Below are positions 18,355 through 26,990 of a stretch of DNA of 63,166 bases, in pieces. The DNA is from an uncultured Mediterraneibacter sp. (GTDB lineage Bacteria > Bacillota > Clostridia > Lachnospirales > Lachnospiraceae). The translations under genes and the position numbers were made by a program. Position 1 is the first letter of the stretch. Each line of letters starts with the position of its first letter. The stretch covers positions 1 to 63,166 of the forward strand of contig CALWTQ010000013.1 in NCBI GenBank assembly GCA_944384505.1, given 5' to 3'. The notes below the pieces were generated by a model. It saw nothing but the letters and a program-made list of their open reading frames with translations. It searched no databases and was not told the DNA's origin.

Positions 18355-19395
18355 ATGGAACAAAATATAAAAGAAAACACAATTATTGAAGTGAAAGATT
18401 TGACAATAGATTTTAAAGTAGAGAATGGGATTCTCAGGGCGTGTGACCATACCTCGTTTGATATTCGCCGGAACGAGACCGTAGCAATTATCGGCGAGAG
18501 CGGAAGCGGGAAGTCTACACTATGCTCAGGGATTCTCAATATGGTGAATGTTCCGGGGAAAGTGACATCGGGAACAGTGACTTACTTTTCGGAATATCAG
18601 CATGCGAAGGCTGATATTTTAAAAATGAGCCCTCAGGAAGAGACACAGTTCAGATGGAAAGAAATATCAACGGTATTCCAGGCGGCACAGAATGCCCTGA
18701 ATCCGGTGCTTAAGATAAAAGAGCATTTCTATGAAACGATACTTGCCCATCAGCATAATGCAAAAGCAGAAGAGATGGATGAAAAGATAAAAAAAGTACT
18801 GGGATATGTAAGGCTGGATCCGGCAGTGATGGAATATTATCCGCACCATCTGAGCGGCGGAATGAAGCAGAGGGTGCTCATCGCGCTGAGTCTTGTCCTT
18901 GATCCAAAAGTAATTATACTGGATGAACCTACAACTGCGCTGGATGTGGTAACACAATACTATATTTTGCAGCTTCTCTCCAATATACAGAAGGGATTTA
19001 AAATTACAATGGTGTTTCTGACCCATGATATCGCAGTGGTCTCGAATATTGCGGACCGGATTGCCGTTATGTATGGCGGCGAAATTGTAGAATATGGAAG
19101 GACAGAAGATGTTCTTGGCAATCCAAAACATCCGTATACAAAAGGCCTGGTAGATGCGATACCAACGCTTCATGATGATGTGACAAAGAGAAAAGCCATC
19201 CATGGAACCCCTCCTGACCTGACGCAGAAATTTGAATATTGTAAGTTTAAAGACAGGTGTCCGGTTTATCAGGAAGGAAAGTGCGAGGCTGACTATGAAA
19301 GGACAAGAACGATGTATAAAACTGGAGATGACAGATATTCCAGATGCTATACCTGGGCAGAACAAGATACCCCGAATATGAACGGAGGGAAGTAG
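18355..19395 (+). CDS. ABC importer ATPase, OppD/DppD type
   Basis: This 346-residue cytoplasmic ATPase has the Walker A motif GESGSGKST at about residue 46, signature LSGGMKQR, Walker B IILDEPTTALD and switch His (FLTHD). The C-terminal oligopeptide-transporter extension has the Cys-rich stretch CKFKDRCPVYQEGKC. It begins 13 bases after OppC behind GAGGAAG and is followed after one base by OppF. With OppF it would power the importer as a heterodimer. Confidence 0.93.
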   Translation: MEQNIKENTIIEVKDLTIDFKVENGILRACDHTSFDIRRNETVAIIGESGSGKSTLCSGILNMVNVPGKVTSGTVTYFSEYQHAKADILKMSPQEETQFRWKEISTVFQAAQNALNPVLKIKEHFYETILAHQHNAKAEEMDEKIKKVLGYVRLDPAVMEYYPHHLSGGMKQRVLIALSLVLDPKVIILDEPTTALDVVTQYYILQLLSNIQKGFKITMVFLTHDIAVVSNIADRIAVMYGGEIVEYGRTEDVLGNPKHPYTKGLVDAIPTLHDDVTKRKAIHGTPPDLTQKFEYCKFKDRCPVYQEGKCEADYERTRTMYKTGDDRYSRCYTWAEQDTPNMNGGK

Positions 19396-19396
19396 T

Positions 19397-20377
19397 ATGG
19401 AGTTAATTAAAATAGAACATTTGGGAATTTCTTTTGACAGCAGAACAAAGAAAAAAGAAAAGGTAAAAATACTACAGGATATTAATCTTTCCATCGAGGA
19501 AGGAGAAGTTATCGCCCTGGTTGGGGAAAGCGGATGCGGCAAAACAACTCTTGGAAAAACGATAGTAGGTCTTTATCCTCCTTCAGAGGGAGTTATCAGC
19601 TATAAGGGAAAGGATATAACCAAACTGAACAAAAAAGAATATATGGATTACAGACTGGGTGTGCAGATGGTTCATCAGGATTCTTTTGCGGCGCTTAATC
19701 CGAACCGGACGATTTTTCAGTCACTTTCCATGCCGCTTCTTCAGAACCATATCGCAAAAAACAAAAAGGAAGCGGAGGATATTCTGAGAGAATACTTTAC
19801 AGAAGTGGGGTTAACGCCCCCGGAGCAGTTTCTCTATAAGTATCCGCATCAACTGAGCGGCGGACAGCGTCAGAGAATTCTTCTTGCCAGAGCGTTGTCT
19901 GTGAAACCAAGGGTAATCGTGGCGGATGAACCGGTATCGATGGTAGACGTATCCCTGAGAATCGCGCTTATTGATCTGATGACCAGGATGAATCAGAAGT
20001 ACAGGATTTCATTTGTATATATAACTCATGATCTTGCAACGGCTCGCTATGTGGCAAAGGATGGAAGACTTGCAGTTATGTATCTGGGAAGAATCGTAGA
20101 GCTTAATAATATACGTGAAGCAATTGACAATCCCAGACATCCGTATTTTAAAGCTTTGATTGCCGCAGTTCCAAGTGATATCGGACGGGGGAAAAGCGAG
20201 ATGAAGGACCTTCCGCTGAGATCCCTTGATATGCCAAGCGTTAATAATCCCCCGACCGGATGCAGCTTTCACACACGCTGCCCATATTATCAGGAACGGT
20301 GTGAAAAAGAAACGCCGAAACTTCGTGAATTTGAAGGAGGTATGATCGCATGTCATTTCGCAGAAGAGATACCGTAA
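19397..20377 (+). CDS. ABC importer ATPase, OppF/DppF type
   Basis: This 326-residue cytoplasmic ATPase has Walker A GESGCGKTT, signature LSGGQRQR, Walker B VIVADEPVSMVD and the switch region YITHD. The C-terminal Cys cluster CSFHTRCPYYQERC is typical of the Opp family. It is the partner of OppD. Its 3' end overlaps the start of a small membrane protein gene by 28 bases, showing tight coupling. Confidence 0.93.
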   Translation: MELIKIEHLGISFDSRTKKKEKVKILQDINLSIEEGEVIALVGESGCGKTTLGKTIVGLYPPSEGVISYKGKDITKLNKKEYMDYRLGVQMVHQDSFAALNPNRTIFQSLSMPLLQNHIAKNKKEAEDILREYFTEVGLTPPEQFLYKYPHQLSGGQRQRILLARALSVKPRVIVADEPVSMVDVSLRIALIDLMTRMNQKYRISFVYITHDLATARYVAKDGRLAVMYLGRIVELNNIREAIDNPRHPYFKALIAAVPSDIGRGKSEMKDLPLRSLDMPSVNNPPTGCSFHTRCPYYQERCEKETPKLREFEGGMIACHFAEEIP

Positions 20378-20652
20378 ACCATGAGATGGATCTTGAAGCT
20401 GTACTTTCATTTCTCCGTATACTCCTGTGTATGTCCGCGGGGATCACGGCTCTGGTGATTATAGGAATGATTCTGTCGGTCTGTACGGGAAGAGATTCTG
20501 TCATTTACCAGATGACGCTGGCGGTTAATCTGATCCTGTTGATCTGCGGAGGCTTTTCTTTTACAAGGTTAAGGAAGAAATTTGAAATACTTGAAAAAAA
20601 GAAAGAACAGAATGCTGAATATAATAACGGCAGAGAGGAAGCAAAAGCATGA
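20350..20652 (+). CDS. Small two-helix membrane protein of the mannoside operon
   Basis: This 100-residue protein has two hydrophobic helices (about 20-43 and 52-68) and a highly charged C-terminal tail (KKFEILEKKKEQNAEYNNGREE). A strong AAGGAGG site lies inside OppF, before the ATG. It overlaps both OppF (28 bases) and the following esterase gene (4 bases). I do not recognise the family. The position suggests a helper of the importer or a membrane-bound regulator, but this is inference. Confidence 0.7.
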   Translation: MSFRRRDTVNHEMDLEAVLSFLRILLCMSAGITALVIIGMILSVCTGRDSVIYQMTLAVNLILLICGGFSFTRLRKKFEILEKKKEQNAEYNNGREEAKA

Positions 20653-21683
20653 TAATAAAACCGGATAACAATAAACTTATCTATAGCGGGAGAATAGACT
20701 GGAGCAATAAACAGGCGCCTGTTTTTGTGTTTCCGTGTACTTCTGTGAAAATGAAATTTTCGGGTGACAAGGTTAAAGTACATGTCAGAAATAAAAAAGC
20801 TTACTGGGATAATTATCTCGGATGTATACTGGATGGAAAACAGACAGCAGTGCTGCTTCCTGATGAGGGGGAGGATATCATTGAAATCAGTGCGGAGTCG
20901 CCGGGCATTCATGAAATTCTCCTGTTTAAACGCCAGGACTCCTGTCATGAACTGACATTTCTCGGTTTTGAGCTTGGAGAAGGAGAAGAAATCTTTGATC
21001 TTCCGCCGAAAACAAAACGAAAAATAGAAGTATACGGAGATTCTGTATCTGCGGGCGAGGTGTCTGAAGCGCTGGAATATGTAGGGAAAGAAGATCCGGA
21101 GCATAACGGGCAGTATTCAAACAGCTGGTATTCTTACGCGTGGATGACGGCGAGGAAGCTGGGGGCAGAAATCCATGATATAGCTCAGGGAGGCATTGCT
21201 CTGCTGAATGATACTGGATGGTTCTATGAGCCGGATGCAGTGGGAATGGAATCTGTGTGGAATAAAATTCATTACAATCCGTTGTTTGGAAGTGCGACAG
21301 ATTGGGATTTTAACCGGTATATACCGCAGCTTGTAATCGTGGCAATCGGTCAGAATGACAGCCATCCCGAGGATTATATGAAGGAAGATTATAACTGTGA
21401 CCGCGCTGTGCGCTGGAGAAGCGGCTACAAAGATCTGCTGAAAAAGATACGCGGTCAGTATCCGGATGCATGGATCGTGTGCATCACTACATTGTTGGAA
21501 CATGATCCGTCATGGGATCAGGCCATTGATGAAGTATGCCGCGGAATGCAGGACGGGAAGCTGAGGCATTTTATATTCCGCAGGAACGGCAGCGGTACGC
21601 CGGGTCACTTAAGGATCCCAGAGGCGGAGGAGATGGCGGAGGAGTTGTCCGCATATATTGAGGGACTGGATATCAAGTGGTAA
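20649..21683 (+). CDS. CE2-like acetyl esterase (SGNH hydrolase)
   Basis: This 344-residue cytosolic esterase has the two-domain CE2 layout. An N-terminal beta-sandwich covers residues 1-120, followed by an SGNH domain with YGDSVSAGE (nucleophile Ser 132), AQGGI, IGQNDSH and the C-terminal PGHLRIPE with His about 320. It would remove acetyl groups from manno-oligosaccharides. Together with the next gene it resembles the RiCE2/RiCE17 pair of Roseburia intestinalis, which clears acetyl groups from all positions of mannan oligomers. It overlaps the small membrane protein gene by 4 bases. Confidence 0.88.
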   Translation: MIIKPDNNKLIYSGRIDWSNKQAPVFVFPCTSVKMKFSGDKVKVHVRNKKAYWDNYLGCILDGKQTAVLLPDEGEDIIEISAESPGIHEILLFKRQDSCHELTFLGFELGEGEEIFDLPPKTKRKIEVYGDSVSAGEVSEALEYVGKEDPEHNGQYSNSWYSYAWMTARKLGAEIHDIAQGGIALLNDTGWFYEPDAVGMESVWNKIHYNPLFGSATDWDFNRYIPQLVIVAIGQNDSHPEDYMKEDYNCDRAVRWRSGYKDLLKKIRGQYPDAWIVCITTLLEHDPSWDQAIDEVCRGMQDGKLRHFIFRRNGSGTPGHLRIPEAEEMAEELSAYIEGLDIKW

Positions 21684-21740
21684 TAAACAGAAAATACCGG
21701 TGCCTGCGGGAAAGGCATGGGAGAAAGGCAGGAAATACAG

Positions 21741-22817
21741 ATGAACAAACCAGATCTTACCAGATTGAAATCATGCATGAGACGGGCGGAGGCCGGTGAA
21801 GAACTGACGATCGGATTTTTCGGCGGTTCTATTACACAGGACAGCCTTGCTACAAAGCACGAGAACTGTTATGCATACAGAGTGTTCCGGTGGTGGGAAG
21901 AGACCTTCCCGAAAGCTGCGTTCCATTATGTAAACGGAGGAATCGGCGGAACAACCTCTCACTATGGAGTTTCCCGCGTAGTGACTGATATGCTGATGTA
22001 TCAGCCGGATTTTGTGGTAGTGGACTTTTCCGTAAATGATGATCCGAATGAATTTTTTCAGGAAACCTATGAGGGATTGATCCGAAAGATGCTGACATGG
22101 AGTTCAAAACCGGCCGTACTGCTTCTTAACAATGTATTTTATGATACAGGGGAAAATGCGCAGGAATACCACAATCGAGTGGGAGACTGGTATCATCTGC
22201 CCCATGTGAGTATAAAGGATACGGTGTGGCCGAGAATGAAAGCCGGAGAGTTTACAAGAGAAGAGATTACACCTGACGGGCTTCACCCGAATGATAAGGG
22301 ACACGGACTTGTGGCGGCGGAGATCACGGCATATCTGGAACAGGTAAAAGAGCATATGCGGGAGGATGAGCCGGAGCAGTCCATCCCTTCAGCAATGACG
22401 GAAAATGCCTATGAGGAAGCCCGAAGGATTACAATCCGGGAGAGCTGTCCGAAGCTTGACGGATTCCGGGCGGATACGGAAGAAAAGAAAGGACATCTTG
22501 ACCACTTTAAGAACGGCTGGCTCGGGAAAAAGGCAGGTGACCGGATCTTATTTGAGGCTGACGCATCCTGCATTGCGGTGCAGTACCGGAAGACAATTCA
22601 TCAACCTGCAAGAAAAGCAGAGCTTATTCTGGACGGCGACACAGAACATTCTGTACTGCTGGACGGAAATTTCGATGAAGACTGGGGAGACTGCCTGTAT
22701 CTGGAACCGGTGCTCCACCACGGAAAAAGCGGAAGACATACGGTGGAAATCAAAGTGCTTCCGGACGGGCTTGAGACAGCGGAGCCTTTCTATCTGATGG
22801 CTCTGATCACAGCATAG
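21741..22817 (+). CDS. CE17-like mannan acetyl esterase with a C-terminal carbohydrate-binding-like domain
   Basis: This 358-residue protein is an SGNH esterase with FFGGSIT (Ser about 30), NGGIGGTTS, DFSVNDD and DGLHPND (Asp 179, His 182). A beta-rich domain follows from about residue 240 and is likely the CBM35-like module of the CE17 type. No signal peptide is present. It complements the CE2-like enzyme. The start at 21741 is chosen from family-like length, and an in-frame ATG at 21717 also has a possible ribosome site. Family placement is by resemblance to RiCE17. Confidence 0.85.
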   Translation: MNKPDLTRLKSCMRRAEAGEELTIGFFGGSITQDSLATKHENCYAYRVFRWWEETFPKAAFHYVNGGIGGTTSHYGVSRVVTDMLMYQPDFVVVDFSVNDDPNEFFQETYEGLIRKMLTWSSKPAVLLLNNVFYDTGENAQEYHNRVGDWYHLPHVSIKDTVWPRMKAGEFTREEITPDGLHPNDKGHGLVAAEITAYLEQVKEHMREDEPEQSIPSAMTENAYEEARRITIRESCPKLDGFRADTEEKKGHLDHFKNGWLGKKAGDRILFEADASCIAVQYRKTIHQPARKAELILDGDTEHSVLLDGNFDEDWGDCLYLEPVLHHGKSGRHTVEIKVLPDGLETAEPFYLMALITA

Positions 22818-22842
22818 AGAAGAGAAAAAGGAGAAAAGTAGA

Positions 22843-24567
22843 ATGGATGCAAAGAAAAGATATGAAGAGTGGCTTGAGAACCCGTACTTTGATGAAGCTA
22901 CAAAATCCGAATTAAAAAGCATAGCAGACGATGATAAAGAAATCGAGGAAAGATTTTACCGTGACCTGGAATTCGGAACAGGAGGTCTCCGCGGAATTAT
23001 TGGAGCAGGAACCAACCGGATGAATATCTATACGGTGAGAAAGGCAACCCAGGGGCTTTCCAATTTCATCCTGAAAGAAAAGGCGGAGAAAAAGGGAGTG
23101 GCCATTGCGTTTGACTCGAGAAATATGTCTCCTGAGTTTGCCGAAGAAGCGGCGCTCTGCCTCGCTGCAAACGGGATCAAGGCCTATATCTTCCCGTCGC
23201 TTCGTCCTACCCCTATGCTCTCCTTTGCGCTCAGAGAGCTGGGATGCACAGCCGGAATCGTGGTGACTGCCAGCCATAATCCGCCGGAGTATAACGGGTA
23301 CAAAGTATACTGGGAGGACGGCGCCCAGATCACATACCCGAAGGATGAGCAGATTATCGGAGAGGTCAACGCGGTGACAGATTATGCCAGCGTGAAGACA
23401 ATGAGCCGGGAAGAGGCGGAAAAAGCCGGACTGTATCAGGTGATCGGACCAGAGATAGACGATAAATATATCGAGGCATTGAAATCTCTTGTTATTCATC
23501 CGGAGATCATCCGCGAGGAGGCAAATAACTTAAAGATCGTCTATACACCGCTCCACGGAACAGGAAATATTCCGGTCAGGAGAATCCTGAAAGAGCTGGG
23601 ATTTGAAAAGGTCTATGTTGTCAAAGAGCAGGAGCTCCCGGACGGGGATTTCCCGACGGTATCCTATCCGAATCCAGAGGATAAAAACGCGTTCGCGCTG
23701 GCGCTGAATCTCGCCAAAGAAGTGGATGCGGATATTGTTCTCGCTACAGATCCGGATGCGGACCGTCTCGGCGTATATGCGAAAGATGCGAAGACAGGCG
23801 AATACATGAGCTTCACCGGGAATATGTCCGGCATGCTCATTCTGGAATATATCCTTTCCCAGAGAAAAGCACTGGGAACGCTTCCGAAAAACGGAGCAGT
23901 GGTTACCACTATTGTATCCGGAAAGATGTCGAAGGAGATTACAAAGGAGTACGGCATGACGCTCATCGAGACGCTTACCGGATTCAAATACATCGGGGAG
24001 CAGATCAAGTTCTTTGAGCAGACAGGCAGCCATGAGTATGTGTTCGGCTATGAGGAAAGCTATGGTTGCCTTGTAGGAACTCATGCAAGAGACAAGGACG
24101 CGGTCGTTGCCGTGATGGCGCTCTGCGAAGTGGCGGCATACTGCAGACATCAGGGCATCACCCTGTGCGATCAGATGGAAGCGCTCTTTAAGAAATACGG
24201 ATACTACAAGGAAGGTCTCTGCACCGTGACACTGAAGGGACAGGAAGGAGCGAAGAAGATTCAGTCCATGATGGAGCAGATCCGGACAAACGTACCGGAC
24301 GCAGTCGGCGGGCTGAAGGTACTGCGGTTCCGGGATTACAGAGAAAATATTATAAGAGACTGCGCGACAGGCGAAGAGACGGCTACGGGACTTCCGAGGT
24401 CAAACGTGCTCTACTTTGAGCTGGAAAATGACGCATGGTGCTGTATCCGTCCGTCAGGGACAGAGCCAAAGATCAAGTTTTACATCGGTGTAAAGGGTTC
24501 GGATGACGCGGACGCGCAGGAGAAGCTGGATACACTGACAAAAGCTGTGGAAGCGCTGGCGGAGTAA
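22843..24567 (+). CDS. Phosphohexomutase (phosphomannomutase/phosphoglucomutase)
   Basis: This 574-residue alpha-D-phosphohexomutase has four domains. It carries the phosphoserine loop VTASHNPPEYNGYK (Ser 144), metal loop DPDADR (from about 303), sugar-specificity loop GYEESYG and the phosphate-binding RPSGTEPKIK near the C-terminus. In this locus it would turn mannose-1-phosphate from the GH130 enzymes into mannose-6-phosphate. Glucose-1-phosphate could also be used. It lies 25 bases behind the esterase gene with its own ribosome site. Confidence 0.93.
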   Translation: MDAKKRYEEWLENPYFDEATKSELKSIADDDKEIEERFYRDLEFGTGGLRGIIGAGTNRMNIYTVRKATQGLSNFILKEKAEKKGVAIAFDSRNMSPEFAEEAALCLAANGIKAYIFPSLRPTPMLSFALRELGCTAGIVVTASHNPPEYNGYKVYWEDGAQITYPKDEQIIGEVNAVTDYASVKTMSREEAEKAGLYQVIGPEIDDKYIEALKSLVIHPEIIREEANNLKIVYTPLHGTGNIPVRRILKELGFEKVYVVKEQELPDGDFPTVSYPNPEDKNAFALALNLAKEVDADIVLATDPDADRLGVYAKDAKTGEYMSFTGNMSGMLILEYILSQRKALGTLPKNGAVVTTIVSGKMSKEITKEYGMTLIETLTGFKYIGEQIKFFEQTGSHEYVFGYEESYGCLVGTHARDKDAVVAVMALCEVAAYCRHQGITLCDQMEALFKKYGYYKEGLCTVTLKGQEGAKKIQSMMEQIRTNVPDAVGGLKVLRFRDYRENIIRDCATGEETATGLPRSNVLYFELENDAWCCIRPSGTEPKIKFYIGVKGSDDADAQEKLDTLTKAVEALAE

Positions 24568-24640
24568 TCCTGAGGTGAAGCCGGACGATGCGGCAGGAAG
24601 GATTTGACAGAAGATTTTGACATACAGGAGGATTTTAGAT

Positions 24641-25999
24641 ATGGGATTTTCGAAGGATTTTGTGTGGGGCGCCGCTACCAGCGCCTATCAGATTGAAGGC
24701 GGCGTTTATGGTACAGGAAAGGGGATGCATATCTGGGATGTGTATACGAAAGAGCCGGGAAGAGTCTATGGAGGACATACAGGCGATACGGCCTGTGATC
24801 ACTATCACCGTTTCCGTGATGACGTGCAGATTATGAAAGAGATCGGGCTGAAAGCGTACCGTTTTTCTATCGACTGGTCCCGTGTCCTGCCCGAGGGGAC
24901 AGGTAGGGTGAATGAGGAAGGCATCCGGTTTTACAGTGATCTGATCGACGAACTTCTGAAGAACGGGATCGAACCGTATATCACATTGTTCCACTGGGAG
25001 CTGCCTTATGAGCTGTATAAGAAGGGCGGATGGATGAACAGGGATATAGCGGAGTGGTTCGGAGAATATGCCCGTCTTATCGCGGAAAAGTTCAGCGACA
25101 GGGTAACGCATTTCTTTACGCTGAACGAACCTCAGTGCTTTGTGGGCCTTGGATTTCTGACAGGGGTTCACGCGCCGGGGCTGAAATGTCCCCTGAGGGA
25201 TACATTCGAAATGGCTCACAATGCCCTTCGCGCTCACGGCAGAGCGGTACAGATGTTAAGGCAGTATGCAAAGCAGCCACTGACTATCGGTTATGCGCCT
25301 ACAAGCGGCATTATCTATCCGGCGTCTGACCGGCCGGAAGATGTAGAGGCGGCGCGCCAGAAATATTTCTCCATGCAGGATGACGATTCGGACTGGACAT
25401 GGAATGTGGCATGGTGGTCGGATCCGGTTCTGTTGGGACATTATCCGGAAGAAGGGCTTGCGCGATATGAGAAATATCTGCCAAGGATCACGGAGGAGGA
25501 TATGAGACTTATCTCCGAACCTATCGATGTATACGGACAGAATATCTATAACGGCAGGGCGTTCCGTATGGGAGCGGACGGAAGACCGGAGGAAACAGAC
25601 CGTGTACCCGGATATGCAAAAACTGCAGTGAACTGGCCGGTAACCCCGGAGTGCCTGTACTGGGGACCGAAGTTCCTCTATGAGAGATATCACAAGCCGA
25701 TCTATATTACGGAGAACGGTATGGCCTGCCATGATACTGTCTCGCTGGACGGAAAGGTCCATGATCCGAACCGTATTGATTTTCTGGCGAGATATCTGCA
25801 TGAACTGAAGCGGGCGGCGGATGAGGTTGACCTGCGGGGATATTTCCAGTGGTCACTTATGGATAACTTTGAATGGGAGAAAGGATATGCAGAGAGGTTC
25901 GGCATTGTCTATGTGGATTTTGAGACTCAGAAGCGCATCCTGAAAGACTCGGCGTATTGGTACGGAGAAGTGATCCGGTCAAACGGAGCCGGGATTTAG
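24641..25999 (+). CDS. GH1 beta-glucosidase/beta-glycosidase
   Basis: This 452-residue cytosolic GH1 enzyme has the N-terminal signature FVWGAATSAYQIEGG, acid/base motif TLNEPQ (Glu 163) and nucleophile motif YITENG (Glu 358). The C-terminal QWSLMDNFEWEKGY marks the glycone pocket of a non-phospho glucosidase. It would release beta-linked glucose from gluco-manno-oligosaccharides. AGGAGG lies before ATG 24641, so the upstream in-frame ATG at 24617 is rejected. Confidence 0.93.
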   Translation: MGFSKDFVWGAATSAYQIEGGVYGTGKGMHIWDVYTKEPGRVYGGHTGDTACDHYHRFRDDVQIMKEIGLKAYRFSIDWSRVLPEGTGRVNEEGIRFYSDLIDELLKNGIEPYITLFHWELPYELYKKGGWMNRDIAEWFGEYARLIAEKFSDRVTHFFTLNEPQCFVGLGFLTGVHAPGLKCPLRDTFEMAHNALRAHGRAVQMLRQYAKQPLTIGYAPTSGIIYPASDRPEDVEAARQKYFSMQDDDSDWTWNVAWWSDPVLLGHYPEEGLARYEKYLPRITEEDMRLISEPIDVYGQNIYNGRAFRMGADGRPEETDRVPGYAKTAVNWPVTPECLYWGPKFLYERYHKPIYITENGMACHDTVSLDGKVHDPNRIDFLARYLHELKRAADEVDLRGYFQWSLMDNFEWEKGYAERFGIVYVDFETQKRILKDSAYWYGEVIRSNGAGI

Positions 26000-26045
26000 T
26001 TATAAAAGAGCAGTATAAATATGGAGAACAGGAGAGTACAGGCAT

Positions 26046-26990
26046 ATGGATTTTGAGTACATCAGAGGGATCACATTTGCTCCGTTTGCAGAACGCGGAG
26101 TGCTTTCCCGGGAGACAGCAAAAGAAAGCCTGCGCGCCATGAAAGAGAGGACCGGTGCGGATACGGTGCTTCTGGCCCCGGGAGGAGTGCAGAAAACCGC
26201 TCAGTCGGTGGAAATCCGTTATGATACGGAACGTACGATGTCTGACCGGGAACTGATGGAATTTATCAGTTATGCGAAAAGTCTGGAACTTAAAGTTTTT
26301 ATAAAACCCACTGTAAACTGCCTGAACGGAACGTGGCGGGCACATATCAATTTCTTTGATGAAGCTGTGCCGTGCGAACCGAAATGGTCAGAGTGGTTTG
26401 CCTCTTATACGCAGTTCCAGATCCATTATGCACAAATCGCGGAAAGAATGCACTGTGAGATGTTTATCGCGGGATGTGAGATGGTGATGGCGGAACGCCG
26501 GGAGCAGGAATGGAGAAAACTGATTGCAGACATAAGGACAGTCTATCACGGTCCGGTCAGCTACAATACTGATAAATATCAGGAGCACAATGTGAAATGG
26601 TGGGACTGTGTGGACGTGATCTCATCCAGCGGTTATTATCCGGCGGATGACTGGGAAAACCAGCTTGACCGGATCGAGAAAGTTGTTGAGAAATACCGCA
26701 AGCCGTTCTTCTTTGCAGAGACGGGATGTATGTCCACCGCCGGTTCATCCCTGCGTCCGAACGACTGGGAAATGGAGGGAAATGTCAGCCTTTCTGAGCA
26801 GGAAGAATGGTATAAAAAAGCATTCCATGCTATGGAAAAACGTCCGTGGATAAGGGGCGCGGTTCTCTGGTCGTGGAATCCAAGCCTTGGTTCGGAAGAA
26901 GAGGCAAAGCGGCACAGATATTATGAAATATACGGGAAACCTGCAGAAGCAGTCGTGAAGCAGTTTTTTGAAGGAGGAGGGAGATTATGA
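26046..26990 (+). CDS. GH113-like beta-mannosidase/mannanase
   Basis: This 314-residue cytosolic TIM-barrel protein resembles GH113. It has an N-terminal RGITFAPF, the basic substrate loop NGTWRAHINF, GCEMV with the likely acid/base Glu 145, and FFAETGC with the likely nucleophile Glu 225. GH113 enzymes act on beta-1,4-mannan chains, and a Roseburia homologue is described as releasing mannose from chain ends. There is no signal peptide, so it acts on imported oligomers. Its last codons overlap the next gene by 4 bases (ATGA). Confidence 0.82.
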   Translation: MDFEYIRGITFAPFAERGVLSRETAKESLRAMKERTGADTVLLAPGGVQKTAQSVEIRYDTERTMSDRELMEFISYAKSLELKVFIKPTVNCLNGTWRAHINFFDEAVPCEPKWSEWFASYTQFQIHYAQIAERMHCEMFIAGCEMVMAERREQEWRKLIADIRTVYHGPVSYNTDKYQEHNVKWWDCVDVISSSGYYPADDWENQLDRIEKVVEKYRKPFFFAETGCMSTAGSSLRPNDWEMEGNVSLSEQEEWYKKAFHAMEKRPWIRGAVLWSWNPSLGSEEEAKRHRYYEIYGKPAEAVVKQFFEGGGRL

